Source of the DNA: Patescibacteria group bacterium
Lineage (GTDB): Bacteria > Patescibacteriota > Patescibacteriia > UBA1558
Assembly: GCA_016784445.1 (NCBI GenBank)
Contig: JADHUR010000006.1
Coordinates: forward strand, 1 to 35,523
Length of the DNA stretch: 35,523 nucleotides
Direction: 5' to 3'
Both the position numbers and the translations under genes were made by a program. Position 1 is the first letter of the stretch, and each line of letters begins with the position of its first letter. Shown here in pieces: positions 27,897 to 35,523 of this stretch. Under the pieces are notes generated by a model, which saw nothing but the letters and a program-made list of their open reading frames with translations, was not told where the DNA came from and ran no database searches.

Positions 27897-27972
27897 GCCC
27901 TTATAGCTCAGTTGGTAGAGCAGTTGCCTCTTAAGCAAACGGTCGCAGGTTCGAGTCCTGCTGAGGGCACCA
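27897..27972 (+). tRNA. tRNA-Lys(CTT) with encoded CCA
   Basis: GCCCTTA/TGAGGGC acceptor, TTGC-CTCTTAA-GCAA anticodon arm, GCAGGTTCGAGTCCTGC T-arm, ACCA. Confidence 0.94.
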
Positions 27973-27975
27973 TTT

Positions 27976-28001
27976 CAACTACTTTTAGTAGTTGTTTTTT
28001 T
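27976..28001 (+). terminator. Terminator after tRNA-Lys
   Basis: CAACTACT-TT-AGTAGTTG followed by T7. Confidence 0.85.
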
Positions 28002-28014
28002 ATTACTACTATCT

Positions 28015-28043
28015 TTGACTTTTTGACCTTAATGCGAGATAAT
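28015..28043 (+). promoter_or_regulatory. Promoter for the peptide/rSAM operon (TTGACT-17-GATAAT)
   Basis: TTGACT 28015-28020, GATAAT 28038-28043. Confidence 0.6.
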
Positions 28044-28078
28044 TAAACAGTTAAGAAACAACACTTTAATGCATCCAA

Positions 28079-28348
28079 ATGAAAAAAAATTTCACATACC
28101 TATCTGGAATAATTTTAACAATTATTCTAAATATACAAGATGTAACAGCCGCTGCACTTGCCTCTAATAAATTAGATAATATTCAAGATTTATATGGAAA
28201 TTTTCCTACAACTCCAGGACTCGGAGAACCAACCACCACAGAAAAAATTTTAGAACTAGCTAAGAATCAAACAATTTGGTTAATAACGCTGCCCATTGTC
28301 CTTCTTATTGGCATACTATTAATAATTAGAAGACTGCGAAAAAAATAA
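28079..28348 (+). CDS. Small membrane peptide A, putative rSAM substrate/precursor (89 aa)
   Basis: Signal-like N-terminus, LYGNFPTTPGLGEPTTTEKILELAKNQTIWLITLPIVLLIGILLIIRRLRKK; paralog of the next ORF. Confidence 0.7.
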   Translation: MKKNFTYLSGIILTIILNIQDVTAAALASNKLDNIQDLYGNFPTTPGLGEPTTTEKILELAKNQTIWLITLPIVLLIGILLIIRRLRKK

Positions 28349-28363
28349 CCCATCAACAATACT

Positions 28364-28603
28364 ATGAAGAAAATCATCGCATATTTATCTGCAATAACTC
28401 TTGCCAGCATAATAAATACTAAAGATGTAGCTATGGCACAGCTCCTATATGGAGTTTTTCCTACAGAACAACCACAACCAGAACCAACAACTATAGATAA
28501 AATTCTAGACCTAGCTAAGAATCAAATAGTGTGGCTAGTAACACTACCTATAATTTTAATAATTGGAATATTATTAATTATTAAAAAGAAAACTAAAACA
28601 TAA
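28364..28603 (+). CDS. Small membrane peptide B, putative rSAM substrate/precursor (79 aa)
   Basis: LLYGVFPTEQPQPEPTTIDKILDLAKNQIVWLVTLPIILIIGILLIIKKKTKT; paralog of peptide A; 2-nt gap to the rSAM gene. Confidence 0.7.
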   Translation: MKKIIAYLSAITLASIINTKDVAMAQLLYGVFPTEQPQPEPTTIDKILDLAKNQIVWLVTLPIILIIGILLIIKKKTKT

Positions 28604-28605
28604 TA

Positions 28606-29694
28606 ATGTTAAAAAAAATATTCAAAACTGGGGAGCTCCACCTATGGTCACATACAAAACAAAAAATGAGGGACAAGCACCCTCTTTATTATTTATTCTG
28701 GGAATGCACCCTGAATTGTAATTTTTTATGCAAGCACTGTGGTAGTAGTGCCGGAAATACAGATTGCTCAGCCGACCAACTTACAACTGATGAGATAAAA
28801 AACACTTTTAAGGAAATATCTGACAACCTTGATGCAACCAAAATAATGCTAGCTGTGACAGGCGGAGAACCATTATTACGTAATGATATTTTTGAAGTCA
28901 TGAAATATGCCAATAATTTAGGATTTAATTGGGGTATGGTAACTAATGGATTTTTAGTTAACGAAGATATTGTCCGCAAGATGAAAGACTCTGGGATGTC
29001 TTCTATTGTAGTTAGTATAGATGGAATTAAAGAAACACATGATAATTTCCGTCGCATGCCTAAATCATTTGATAAAGCAATAAATGCAGTTAAAATAATA
29101 AAAAAAGCTAACTTTGTGACAGATCTACAAATAACAACCTCCGTTCACAGAAAAAACTTTTCTGAACTTAAAGAAATGTATCAAACATTCTTACCTTTGG
29201 GTATTGATTCATGGAGAGTTATTAATGTTGATTCAATTGGCAGAGCAGATGAAAATAAAGATATTTTACTAAAACCTGGTGAATTAAAAAGACTATTAAC
29301 ATTCATAAAAGAAAAAAGAAAAAAACACAAAGATGTTGATATTAAATATGGCTGCACTGGCTTCTTGGGGCACGGTTTAGAAAAAAAAGTCAGGGATCAC
29401 TACTTCTTCTGTAATACAGGTATTACATCCGCTAGTATTTTATATAACGGAGATATATTTGTATGTCCAAATGTCCCCCGTCAACCAGAGCTAATACAAG
29501 GGAATGTACGTAAAGATAGATTTTCAGATATATGGAATAATAAATTTAAATTCTTTAGAGATAAAAACAGAACCTCTTGCAATGATTGCCAAAATTGCGA
29601 GCATTGGGAAAATTGCCTTGGCGGCTCTATGCATCTTTGGGACTTTGATAAAAACAAACCAAAAATGTGCCACCTAGAATACTTAAACAAATAA
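28606..29694 (+). CDS. Radical SAM / SPASM-domain maturase-like enzyme
   Basis: CX3CX2C motif CNFLCKHCGSSAG, TGGEPLLR, C-terminal SPASM-type cysteines FCNTGITSASILYNGDIFVCPN...SCNDCQNCEHWENCLGG. Confidence 0.9.
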   Translation: MLKKIFKTGELHLWSHTKQKMRDKHPLYYLFWECTLNCNFLCKHCGSSAGNTDCSADQLTTDEIKNTFKEISDNLDATKIMLAVTGGEPLLRNDIFEVMKYANNLGFNWGMVTNGFLVNEDIVRKMKDSGMSSIVVSIDGIKETHDNFRRMPKSFDKAINAVKIIKKANFVTDLQITTSVHRKNFSELKEMYQTFLPLGIDSWRVINVDSIGRADENKDILLKPGELKRLLTFIKEKRKKHKDVDIKYGCTGFLGHGLEKKVRDHYFFCNTGITSASILYNGDIFVCPNVPRQPELIQGNVRKDRFSDIWNNKFKFFRDKNRTSCNDCQNCEHWENCLGGSMHLWDFDKNKPKMCHLEYLNK

Positions 29695-29719
29695 CTCCTA
29701 CTAAGGAGTTGTTTTTTTT
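29693..29719 (+). terminator. Terminator after the rSAM gene
   Basis: AACTCC-TACTAA-GGAGTT then G and T8. Confidence 0.8.
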
Positions 29720-29752
29720 ATTAACAAATGCTATTGTTTTGGATATGAAAAA
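29707..29752 (+). repeat. 46-bp exact direct repeat, copy 1 (terminator 3' arm + promoter + start codon)
   Basis: AGTTGTTTTTTTTATTAACAAATGCTATTGTTTTGGATATGAAAAA, identical to 30791-30836. Confidence 0.95.
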
Positions 29753-30743
29753 GTCTATTCTAAAAAAAGTGCTATTAATAAGTATTTTTGTTCTACTGAT
29801 AATAGTTCTATATTTTTCAAACTCTCATACAAAAAATGAAGACTTAAAGATTAGCACACCTTTATCTTTTAATAAAAACCTATCAAGTGAACAAAGTTCT
29901 TCATTTAATGAGAATTTATTTAATATACAATATGGGCCATTCATAGAAAACCAATTAGATATATACTTTCCTAATATACAAACTGATTATTTACCAGCTA
30001 TAATATATATTCATGGTGGTGGATTTTCATCAGGTGATAAAGATGATATTAACACAAACTTTAAAGAGGAAAAGGAAGCCTTCTTAAGTAATGGAATTAT
30101 AGTTATTTCAATAAATTATAGATTAATAAATAAAGCGAGCATAGTAGAGATTTTAGAAGAAGATATTGTTTCTGCTGTACAATTTATTAAGTTTAAATCT
30201 ACAGAATATGGAATTAATAAAGAAAATATTGGTATTTTAGGTAGTAGTGCCGGAGGAGGGGGTGCACTCTATTTAGGAACACATGATAATTTTCAAGATA
30301 TAAATAATACAAATAATATAAAAAGAGAATCAACTAGTGTAAAAGTTATTGGCCATATCAATTCACAAGCTACATATGATATTTCTAAATGGGATGAGAT
30401 TCTAGAAATTGATAATACTACTAAATTTAATATCTGGCTCAATAAAGCAATTTCACAAAAACAAATTAGTAATGAAGAATTTGAGCAAACAAAAGCAAGA
30501 ATTGACATGTTGTTAAACATCGATAAGTCTGACCCACCCATCTATATTGAAAACTTAAGAGATGATATAAATATAAATGAAAATTTAGACTCAATAACCA
30601 ATAATATAATTAATCATCATCCAAAACATGGAATTTATTTATACAATATATTCCACGAATTAGGTATTGACTCAAAACTAGTAATACAAAAAAATAGAAA
30701 CGAAGCAAATATAGTTGAATTTTTCTTAAAATATTTGAAGTAG
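29745..30743 (+). CDS. Membrane-anchored/secreted alpha/beta hydrolase (esterase-like)
   Basis: N-terminal hydrophobic segment, HGGGFSSGD oxyanion motif, GSSAGGGG nucleophile elbow, late His (HHPKHG or FHELG). Confidence 0.8.
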   Translation: MKKSILKKVLLISIFVLLIIVLYFSNSHTKNEDLKISTPLSFNKNLSSEQSSSFNENLFNIQYGPFIENQLDIYFPNIQTDYLPAIIYIHGGGFSSGDKDDINTNFKEEKEAFLSNGIIVISINYRLINKASIVEILEEDIVSAVQFIKFKSTEYGINKENIGILGSSAGGGGALYLGTHDNFQDINNTNNIKRESTSVKVIGHINSQATYDISKWDEILEIDNTTKFNIWLNKAISQKQISNEEFEQTKARIDMLLNIDKSDPPIYIENLRDDININENLDSITNNIINHHPKHGIYLYNIFHELGIDSKLVIQKNRNEANIVEFFLKYLK

Positions 30744-30777
30744 TGCATAGCATACTGCTAATGATTTAACCTTCTTA

Positions 30778-30803
30778 AACTACTCTGTGTAGTTGTTTTT
30801 TTT
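30778..30803 (+). terminator. Terminator after the hydrolase
   Basis: AACTAC-TCTGT-GTAGTT then G and T8. Confidence 0.75.
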
Positions 30804-30836
30804 ATTAACAAATGCTATTGTTTTGGATATGAAAAA
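30791..30836 (+). repeat. 46-bp exact direct repeat, copy 2
   Basis: Identical to 29707-29752. Confidence 0.95.
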
Positions 30837-32067
30837 AGATATACAAGTACTATCTCCCGTTGGATCATATGAGACATTACAAGCTGCCATTCAAGCTGGT
30901 GCTGATGCAGTATATTTTGGTGTTGGTAATTTAAATATGCGTTCTAGATCTACTGCTAATTTTACAATCAAAGACTTAGCAGAGATTGTTAAAATATGTA
31001 AGAAGAATAATGTTAACTCATATCTGGCTGTAAATACAGTAATCTATGATCATGAGATGGATACCATGAAAAAACTTGTAGATGCTGCTAAGAAAAATAA
31101 AGTAACTGCCATTATTGCTTCAGATCAATCTGTAATGAATTATGCACATTCAATTGGCGTTCAAGTAAATGCTTCTACTCAATTAAATATTTCAAATATT
31201 GAAGCTGTAAAATTCTATGCTCAATTTGTAGATGTAATAGTATTAGCAAGAGAACTTAATTTAAAACAAGTTAAAGAAATTGTAGATGAGATAAAGAGGC
31301 AAAAGATTACTGGTCCTATGGGCAAGCTCATAAAGATTGAAATATTTGTACACGGTGCTCTTTGCATGGCAATCTCTGGTAAATGCTATATGAGTTTACA
31401 TACATATAATCACTCTGCGAATCGTGGTGCTTGTTTACAAGTTTGTAGAAGAGCCTATGAGTTAAAAGATAAAGAAACGGGAGATAAACTAGAAGTAGAT
31501 AATGAATATATAATGTCCCCTCAAGATTTATGTACTATTGAATTTATAGATAAAATTATAGACGCTGGAGTAAGTATATTAAAAATTGAAGGTAGGGCAA
31601 GACCACCAGAATATGTTAAAACTGTTACTAGTTGCTATAAAGAAGCGGTTGAAGCACATCTTAATAATTCCTTTAATAATAAAAAAGCTAAAGCCTGGAA
31701 AAAGAAACTCTCTACTGTATTTAATAGAGGCTTTTGGGATGGATACTATTTAGGAACAAAACTTGGTAAATGGAGTGATGCTTATGGCTCAAAAGCTACC
31801 CATAAAAAAATATATGTTGCCAAAGGACAAAAATATTACGATAAATTAAAAATTGGCGAGTTTAAAGTTGAAGCAGACACTTTAAAAGTAAAAGATAAGG
31901 TATATATAATGGGACCAACAACAGGTGTTATTGAAACAGAAGTTAAAGAAATACGATTAGATGATAAAAGTATTAAAAAAGCTAAACCCGGAGATATAGT
32001 CTCCATACCAATACCAGATAGGATTAGAAAATCTGATAAACTATATAAACTAATTGAGAATAAATAA
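30829..32067 (+). CDS. U32-family peptidase-like protein (TrhP/YegQ-like, possible tRNA U34 hydroxylation)
   Basis: LSPVGSYETLQAAIQAGADAVYFGVGNLNMR, GALCMAISGKCYMSLHTYNHSANRGACLQVCRRAYEL, SPQDLCTIEFIDKIIDAGVSILKIEGRARPPEYV; start taken at MKKDIQV. Confidence 0.85.
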   Translation: MKKDIQVLSPVGSYETLQAAIQAGADAVYFGVGNLNMRSRSTANFTIKDLAEIVKICKKNNVNSYLAVNTVIYDHEMDTMKKLVDAAKKNKVTAIIASDQSVMNYAHSIGVQVNASTQLNISNIEAVKFYAQFVDVIVLARELNLKQVKEIVDEIKRQKITGPMGKLIKIEIFVHGALCMAISGKCYMSLHTYNHSANRGACLQVCRRAYELKDKETGDKLEVDNEYIMSPQDLCTIEFIDKIIDAGVSILKIEGRARPPEYVKTVTSCYKEAVEAHLNNSFNNKKAKAWKKKLSTVFNRGFWDGYYLGTKLGKWSDAYGSKATHKKIYVAKGQKYYDKLKIGEFKVEADTLKVKDKVYIMGPTTGVIETEVKEIRLDDKSIKKAKPGDIVSIPIPDRIRKSDKLYKLIENK

Positions 32068-32068
32068 A

Positions 32069-32099
32069 AAACTGCCCTGTAAAAAGAGTAGTTTTTTTA
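32069..32099 (+). terminator. Weak terminator after the U32 gene
   Basis: AACTGC...GTAGTT followed by TTTTT. Confidence 0.5.
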
Positions 32100-32100
32100 T

Positions 32101-32199
32101 TTACCAGGTAGGTAGCCCGTTTAATGAAAATGCTACCGCATAAAAAATTACTGTGAAGCTCACTAAAAAGGCAGCGATCTTCACTGGATCGTCAAGCAT
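32101..32199 (-). CDS. Candidate 32-aa single-TM microprotein downstream of pilT (MLDDPVKIAAFLVSFTVIFYAVAFSLNGLPTW)
   Basis: 33 uninterrupted codons ATG..TAA 15 nt after the pilT stop; hydrophobic core; no SD. Confidence 0.35.
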   Translation of the reverse strand: MLDDPVKIAAFLVSFTVIFYAVAFSLNGLPTW

Positions 32200-32213
32200 G
32201 GGGTTTTTAATTA

Positions 32214-33254
32214 TTAATCATCAAATGAAATATATTTTGCATATATTTCAGCTATTTCTTTTGTAATGATTCCGTCATCTACAAGCCTCTTTAAATCTTG
32301 TTCAATCGTAAACATTCCTTTATCTGAAGAAGTTTGTATAGCGGTCTTAATCTGTGCAATCTTATTCTCTCTAATAATATTAGATACAGCTGGTGTATTA
32401 GTCATAATTTCTCTTACAGCAATTCTTCCTCCAGCTGCTGCATCAACAAGATGTTGAGAGATGACTCCCTTTAATACAAAGGATAACTGTAATCTAATCT
32501 GATTCTGCTGATGAGGAGGAAATACATCTACTATACGATCAACTGTCTGAGCTGCATCTTGAGTGTGTAGTGTAGCAAGTACCAAATGTCCAGTTTCAGC
32601 AAGTGTTAAAGCAAGACCTATTGTTTCTAGATCTCTCATCTCTCCAACCATAATTACATTTGGGTCTTGTCTTAATACATGTTTTAATCCACTAGTAAAG
32701 TCTGTGAAATCTTGACCAAACTCTCTTTGTATAATAATACTCTTATCTGCTTTATGTAAGTATTCAATAGGATCCTCTAGAGTAACAATATGTGCAGCTC
32801 TTTCTTTATTAATCATGCCAAGCATAGCTGCAAGAGATGTAGACTTACCACTACCTGTTGGACCAGTAAGTAATATAAGTCCTTGAGGCTCGCGAATAAG
32901 CTCATGTACGATTGGTGGCATAGATAAATCTTCTAAACTTGGAATCTCTGCATTAATAACCCTAGCTACTAGCCCTACATTCCCCTTCTCATAGTGTACA
33001 TTTACACGAAATCTTGACCCATCTGCTGTCTCATATGAAAAGTCTAAATCTTTTTCCTCTTCAAATCTTTTTCTTTGATCTGTATCCATTACTGAATAAG
33101 CAAGCTCTTTAGACTTAGCCGTTGTTAAAGCAGACTCTTTTTCAAGGGGCTGCAGGTGACCATCTATTCTAATATATGGTTTACTCCCAGCAATTAGATG
33201 TAAATCTGATGCATTATTTTTAACTGCTGACTGCAACAAGGAATTCATTGACAT
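32214..33254 (-). CDS. pilT: Type IV pilus twitching-motility ATPase PilT
   Basis: SDLHLIAGSKPYIRIDGHLQPL, LLTGPTGSGKSTSLAAML, VTLEDPIEYLHK, LRQDPNVIMVGEMRDLETI, LATLHTQDAAQTVDRIVDVFP. Confidence 0.96.
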   Translation of the reverse strand: MSMNSLLQSAVKNNASDLHLIAGSKPYIRIDGHLQPLEKESALTTAKSKELAYSVMDTDQRKRFEEEKDLDFSYETADGSRFRVNVHYEKGNVGLVARVINAEIPSLEDLSMPPIVHELIREPQGLILLTGPTGSGKSTSLAAMLGMINKERAAHIVTLEDPIEYLHKADKSIIIQREFGQDFTDFTSGLKHVLRQDPNVIMVGEMRDLETIGLALTLAETGHLVLATLHTQDAAQTVDRIVDVFPPHQQNQIRLQLSFVLKGVISQHLVDAAAGGRIAVREIMTNTPAVSNIIRENKIAQIKTAIQTSSDKGMFTIEQDLKRLVDDGIITKEIAEIYAKYISFDD

Positions 33255-33306
33255 ATATTTTATATATATAATAATTACAAGCTAATTATACCAACCTTTG
33301 ATATTA

Positions 33307-33335
33307 TTGACAAAGAGGTCAAAATAAAGTACTGT
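33307..33335 (+). promoter_or_regulatory. Promoter for infB (TTGACA-17-TACTGT)
   Basis: TTGACA 33307-33312, 17-nt spacer, TACTGT 33330-33335. Confidence 0.55.
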
Positions 33336-33359
33336 ATATATCAGTTTTAAAGAAAAAAT

Positions 33360-35345
33360 ATGAATGTTTCAGAATTAGCACGAAGATTAAAAGTACCAAC
33401 AAAAGAGCTTTTGGAAAAATTACCTGAGCTCGGTTTTGATATCGGTAAAAGAGCTATTAAAGTAGATGACAGATTGGTAGACAAAATTATTCATGCTTGG
33501 GCAGATAATAGACGTAAACAACAGATGAAAATTGAATCTGAAAAGATTACTGAAGTAAAACTGGGAGACAAGGATGGAGAAAAAAAAGAATTAGAAAAAT
33601 CCATAAAAATACCAAATAATATTATTGTTAGAGAACTTGCAGATAAGATGGCTATACCTGTAAATAGATTAATGGTTGAATTAATGAAAAATGGTATTAT
33701 GGGAAACTTAAATCAAGCAATAGACTTTGATACTGCTACAATTATTGGTGAAGATTTGGGATTTAAGGTTGAGCATTTATCTGATGAAGAACAAGATCAA
33801 ACGAAAGTTGAAAAACAAGATCAGAAAATTAAAGATATTATTAAAGAAAAAGCTGGCAAAGCAGACAGACCACCAGTAGTTGTTGTAATGGGTCATGTCG
33901 ATCACGGTAAAACTAAATTACTTGATGCATTAAGAGAAACTAATATTATAGATACAGAATCTGGTGGCATTACGCAACATATTGGTGCTTATCAGGCAAG
34001 ACTAAATGATAGATTAATAACATTTTTAGATACTCCTGGTCATGAAGCATTTAAGGCTATGCGATCAAGGGGTAGTAAAATTGCAGATGTAGCTATTGTA
34101 ATAGTAGCAGCTGATGATGGTCTGCAGCCTCAAACAATTGAATCTATCACTCTTTGTCAAAATGAAGGCATTCCTTTCATTATTGCTATCAATAAAATAG
34201 ATAAAGAAGATGCAGATGAGGAAAGAATTAAAAAAGAATTATCTGAGATTAATCTACTTCCAGAAGACTGGGGTGGTAAAACAACTTGTATACCAATTTC
34301 TGCTAAACAAAAAACGAATTTAGATACTTTACTTGAAATGGTTTTGCTAATAGCAGACATGGAAGAATTAAAAGCAGACCCTAAAGGGCAAGCAGCTGGA
34401 ACAATTATTGAAGCGCATAAGGATAAGAATGAAGGACCTGTTGCTACTCTACTTGTTCAAACTGGAACACTTAAAGTTGGAGACAGTGTAATCGTTGGAC
34501 ATGTTGTTGGTAAAATTAAAGCAATTAAGGATGAATTTAATAAAAACCTTGAAAATGCTGGACCATCTAAGCCTGTAAGAATTTTAGGTCTTAAAGAAGC
34601 GCCAGAGGTTGGTGATGTATTGGAAGTAGAAAATGATAGCAAACAGTTAAAGAAGAAACAAAAGGAACAAATACATAATAAGCCAATAAGATCCTTATCC
34701 GCAGCTACTATACAAAGCGGTAATGATGATAATGAAGATAAAGTTCCAACTCTTCCTATTATATTAAAAACAGATGTTGTTGGTTCACAAGAAGCTATTA
34801 TTGAAGCTTTAGAAAAATTAAGTACAGATAAGGCTAAAGTTAAGATAATTAAAGCTGGACTTGGTAATATTACAGATGTAGATGTTATGGCCGCTATCAA
34901 TGCAAAGGCATTCCTTGTAGGATTCCATGTTAAGTCTGCTAAATCTGCTGAACTTCAAGCGATGGATAATAATCTTGAGATTAAAACTTATGAGATTATA
35001 TATAATCTAATTGATGATGTAACAGCTGCACTGGAAAAGATTAAGATACAAGAACAATTAAGAGTACAATTAGGGGAAATGGAAGCACTTGCTATATTTA
35101 AAACGGGTAAGAACTTTATGGTAGTAGGTGGTAAAGTTACAAAGGGCAAGGTATTAAATAATTCCCTCGTAAAGATTATACGTAATGATGAAATTGTAGA
35201 TTTTGGTACTATTACAGAATTACAATCAAATAAAGAAGAAGTTAAAGAAGTGATGACTGGTCAAGAATGCGGCGTTAAATATGAGGGTAGGGGTATTGTA
35301 CAAGTTGGAGATAAATTAGAATTCTTCCAAGAAGAAACAAAATAA
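33360..35345 (+). CDS. infB: Translation initiation factor IF-2
   Basis: VVVMGHVDHGKTKLLDALRET, GGITQHIGAYQ, FLDTPGHEAFKAMRSRG, INKIDK; C-terminal IF2 domains. Confidence 0.97.
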   Translation: MNVSELARRLKVPTKELLEKLPELGFDIGKRAIKVDDRLVDKIIHAWADNRRKQQMKIESEKITEVKLGDKDGEKKELEKSIKIPNNIIVRELADKMAIPVNRLMVELMKNGIMGNLNQAIDFDTATIIGEDLGFKVEHLSDEEQDQTKVEKQDQKIKDIIKEKAGKADRPPVVVVMGHVDHGKTKLLDALRETNIIDTESGGITQHIGAYQARLNDRLITFLDTPGHEAFKAMRSRGSKIADVAIVIVAADDGLQPQTIESITLCQNEGIPFIIAINKIDKEDADEERIKKELSEINLLPEDWGGKTTCIPISAKQKTNLDTLLEMVLLIADMEELKADPKGQAAGTIIEAHKDKNEGPVATLLVQTGTLKVGDSVIVGHVVGKIKAIKDEFNKNLENAGPSKPVRILGLKEAPEVGDVLEVENDSKQLKKKQKEQIHNKPIRSLSAATIQSGNDDNEDKVPTLPIILKTDVVGSQEAIIEALEKLSTDKAKVKIIKAGLGNITDVDVMAAINAKAFLVGFHVKSAKSAELQAMDNNLEIKTYEIIYNLIDDVTAALEKIKIQEQLRVQLGEMEALAIFKTGKNFMVVGGKVTKGKVLNNSLVKIIRNDEIVDFGTITELQSNKEEVKEVMTGQECGVKYEGRGIVQVGDKLEFFQEETK

Positions 35346-35523
35346 TGACAGAACGTACAAACAAGTTAAATGCTTTAGTAAAGCAAAACCTTAATCTAAT
35401 ATTCATTCAAGACATTGAGTGGCCAAGAGATACAATGGCTACAATTACAAAGGTAGAGGTTACTCCTGGTCTTAGTTGGGCATTTGTAACAATAAGTATA
35501 CTGCCTATTAATAAACAAGGAAC
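35345..35523 (+). CDS. rbfA: Ribosome-binding factor A, N-terminal part (truncated by window end)
   Basis: ATG overlaps the infB TAA by 1 nt; MTERTNKLNALVKQNLNLIFIQDIEWPRDTMATITKVEVTPGLSWAFVTISIL is RbfA-like; infB-rbfA order is common. Confidence 0.75.
   Translation, partial: MTERTNKLNALVKQNLNLIFIQDIEWPRDTMATITKVEVTPGLSWAFVTISILPINKQG

Noticed and set aside
27774-28046. 90-aa ORF (MAPVAQLDRASGFGPEGCRFESYREYH...)
   Set aside because: Translation of the tRNA-Arg and tRNA-Lys genes; a classic false ORF
34457-34900. 147-aa minus-strand ORF within infB
   Set aside because: Lies entirely antisense to the conserved IF-2 coding region; spurious
1-35523. CRISPR array or transposase/IS element
   Set aside because: No regularly spaced direct repeats and no transposase/integrase motifs seen; the only long exact repeat pair is the 46-bp cassette

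Overview
This AT-rich window looks like a Patescibacteria/CPR-type chromosome segment using the standard code (uvrC ends in TGA). That lineage call comes from gene content and style; I could not test it. Housekeeping genes recognised: uvrC, secG, an oligopeptide-binding protein, RNase J, trpS, glyA-folD, a UvrD/PcrA helicase, fxsA-like, a ClpP-like protease, ychF, queA-queH, a CaCA antiporter, ruvB, a U32 peptidase, pilT and infB, plus the start of rbfA. There are three tRNAs (Leu-CAG, Arg-TCG, Lys-CTT). Best candidates for something new: (1) a compact operon of two paralogous Cys-free small membrane peptides directly upstream of a radical-SAM/SPASM enzyme, i.e. a RiPP-like system, followed by an alpha/beta hydrolase flanked by an exact 46-bp terminator/promoter duplication; (2) a head-to-head elp3 / Trm9-like methyltransferase pair with 1 nt between start codons, suggesting a bacterial mcm5U34-type pathway; (3) a 20.84-21.32 kb intergenic block with a promoter/hairpin/terminator sRNA candidate, a 51-aa small ORF and a 14-nt match to the 16S anti-SD tail; (4) a translin homolog next to a UvrD helicase; (5) an exonuclease-WYL fusion; (6) a cytochrome-b5-like lipoprotein operon; (7) a split between SD-less and strong-SD genes, the latter mostly unknown small proteins. 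No CRISPR array, transposase or rRNA was seen.
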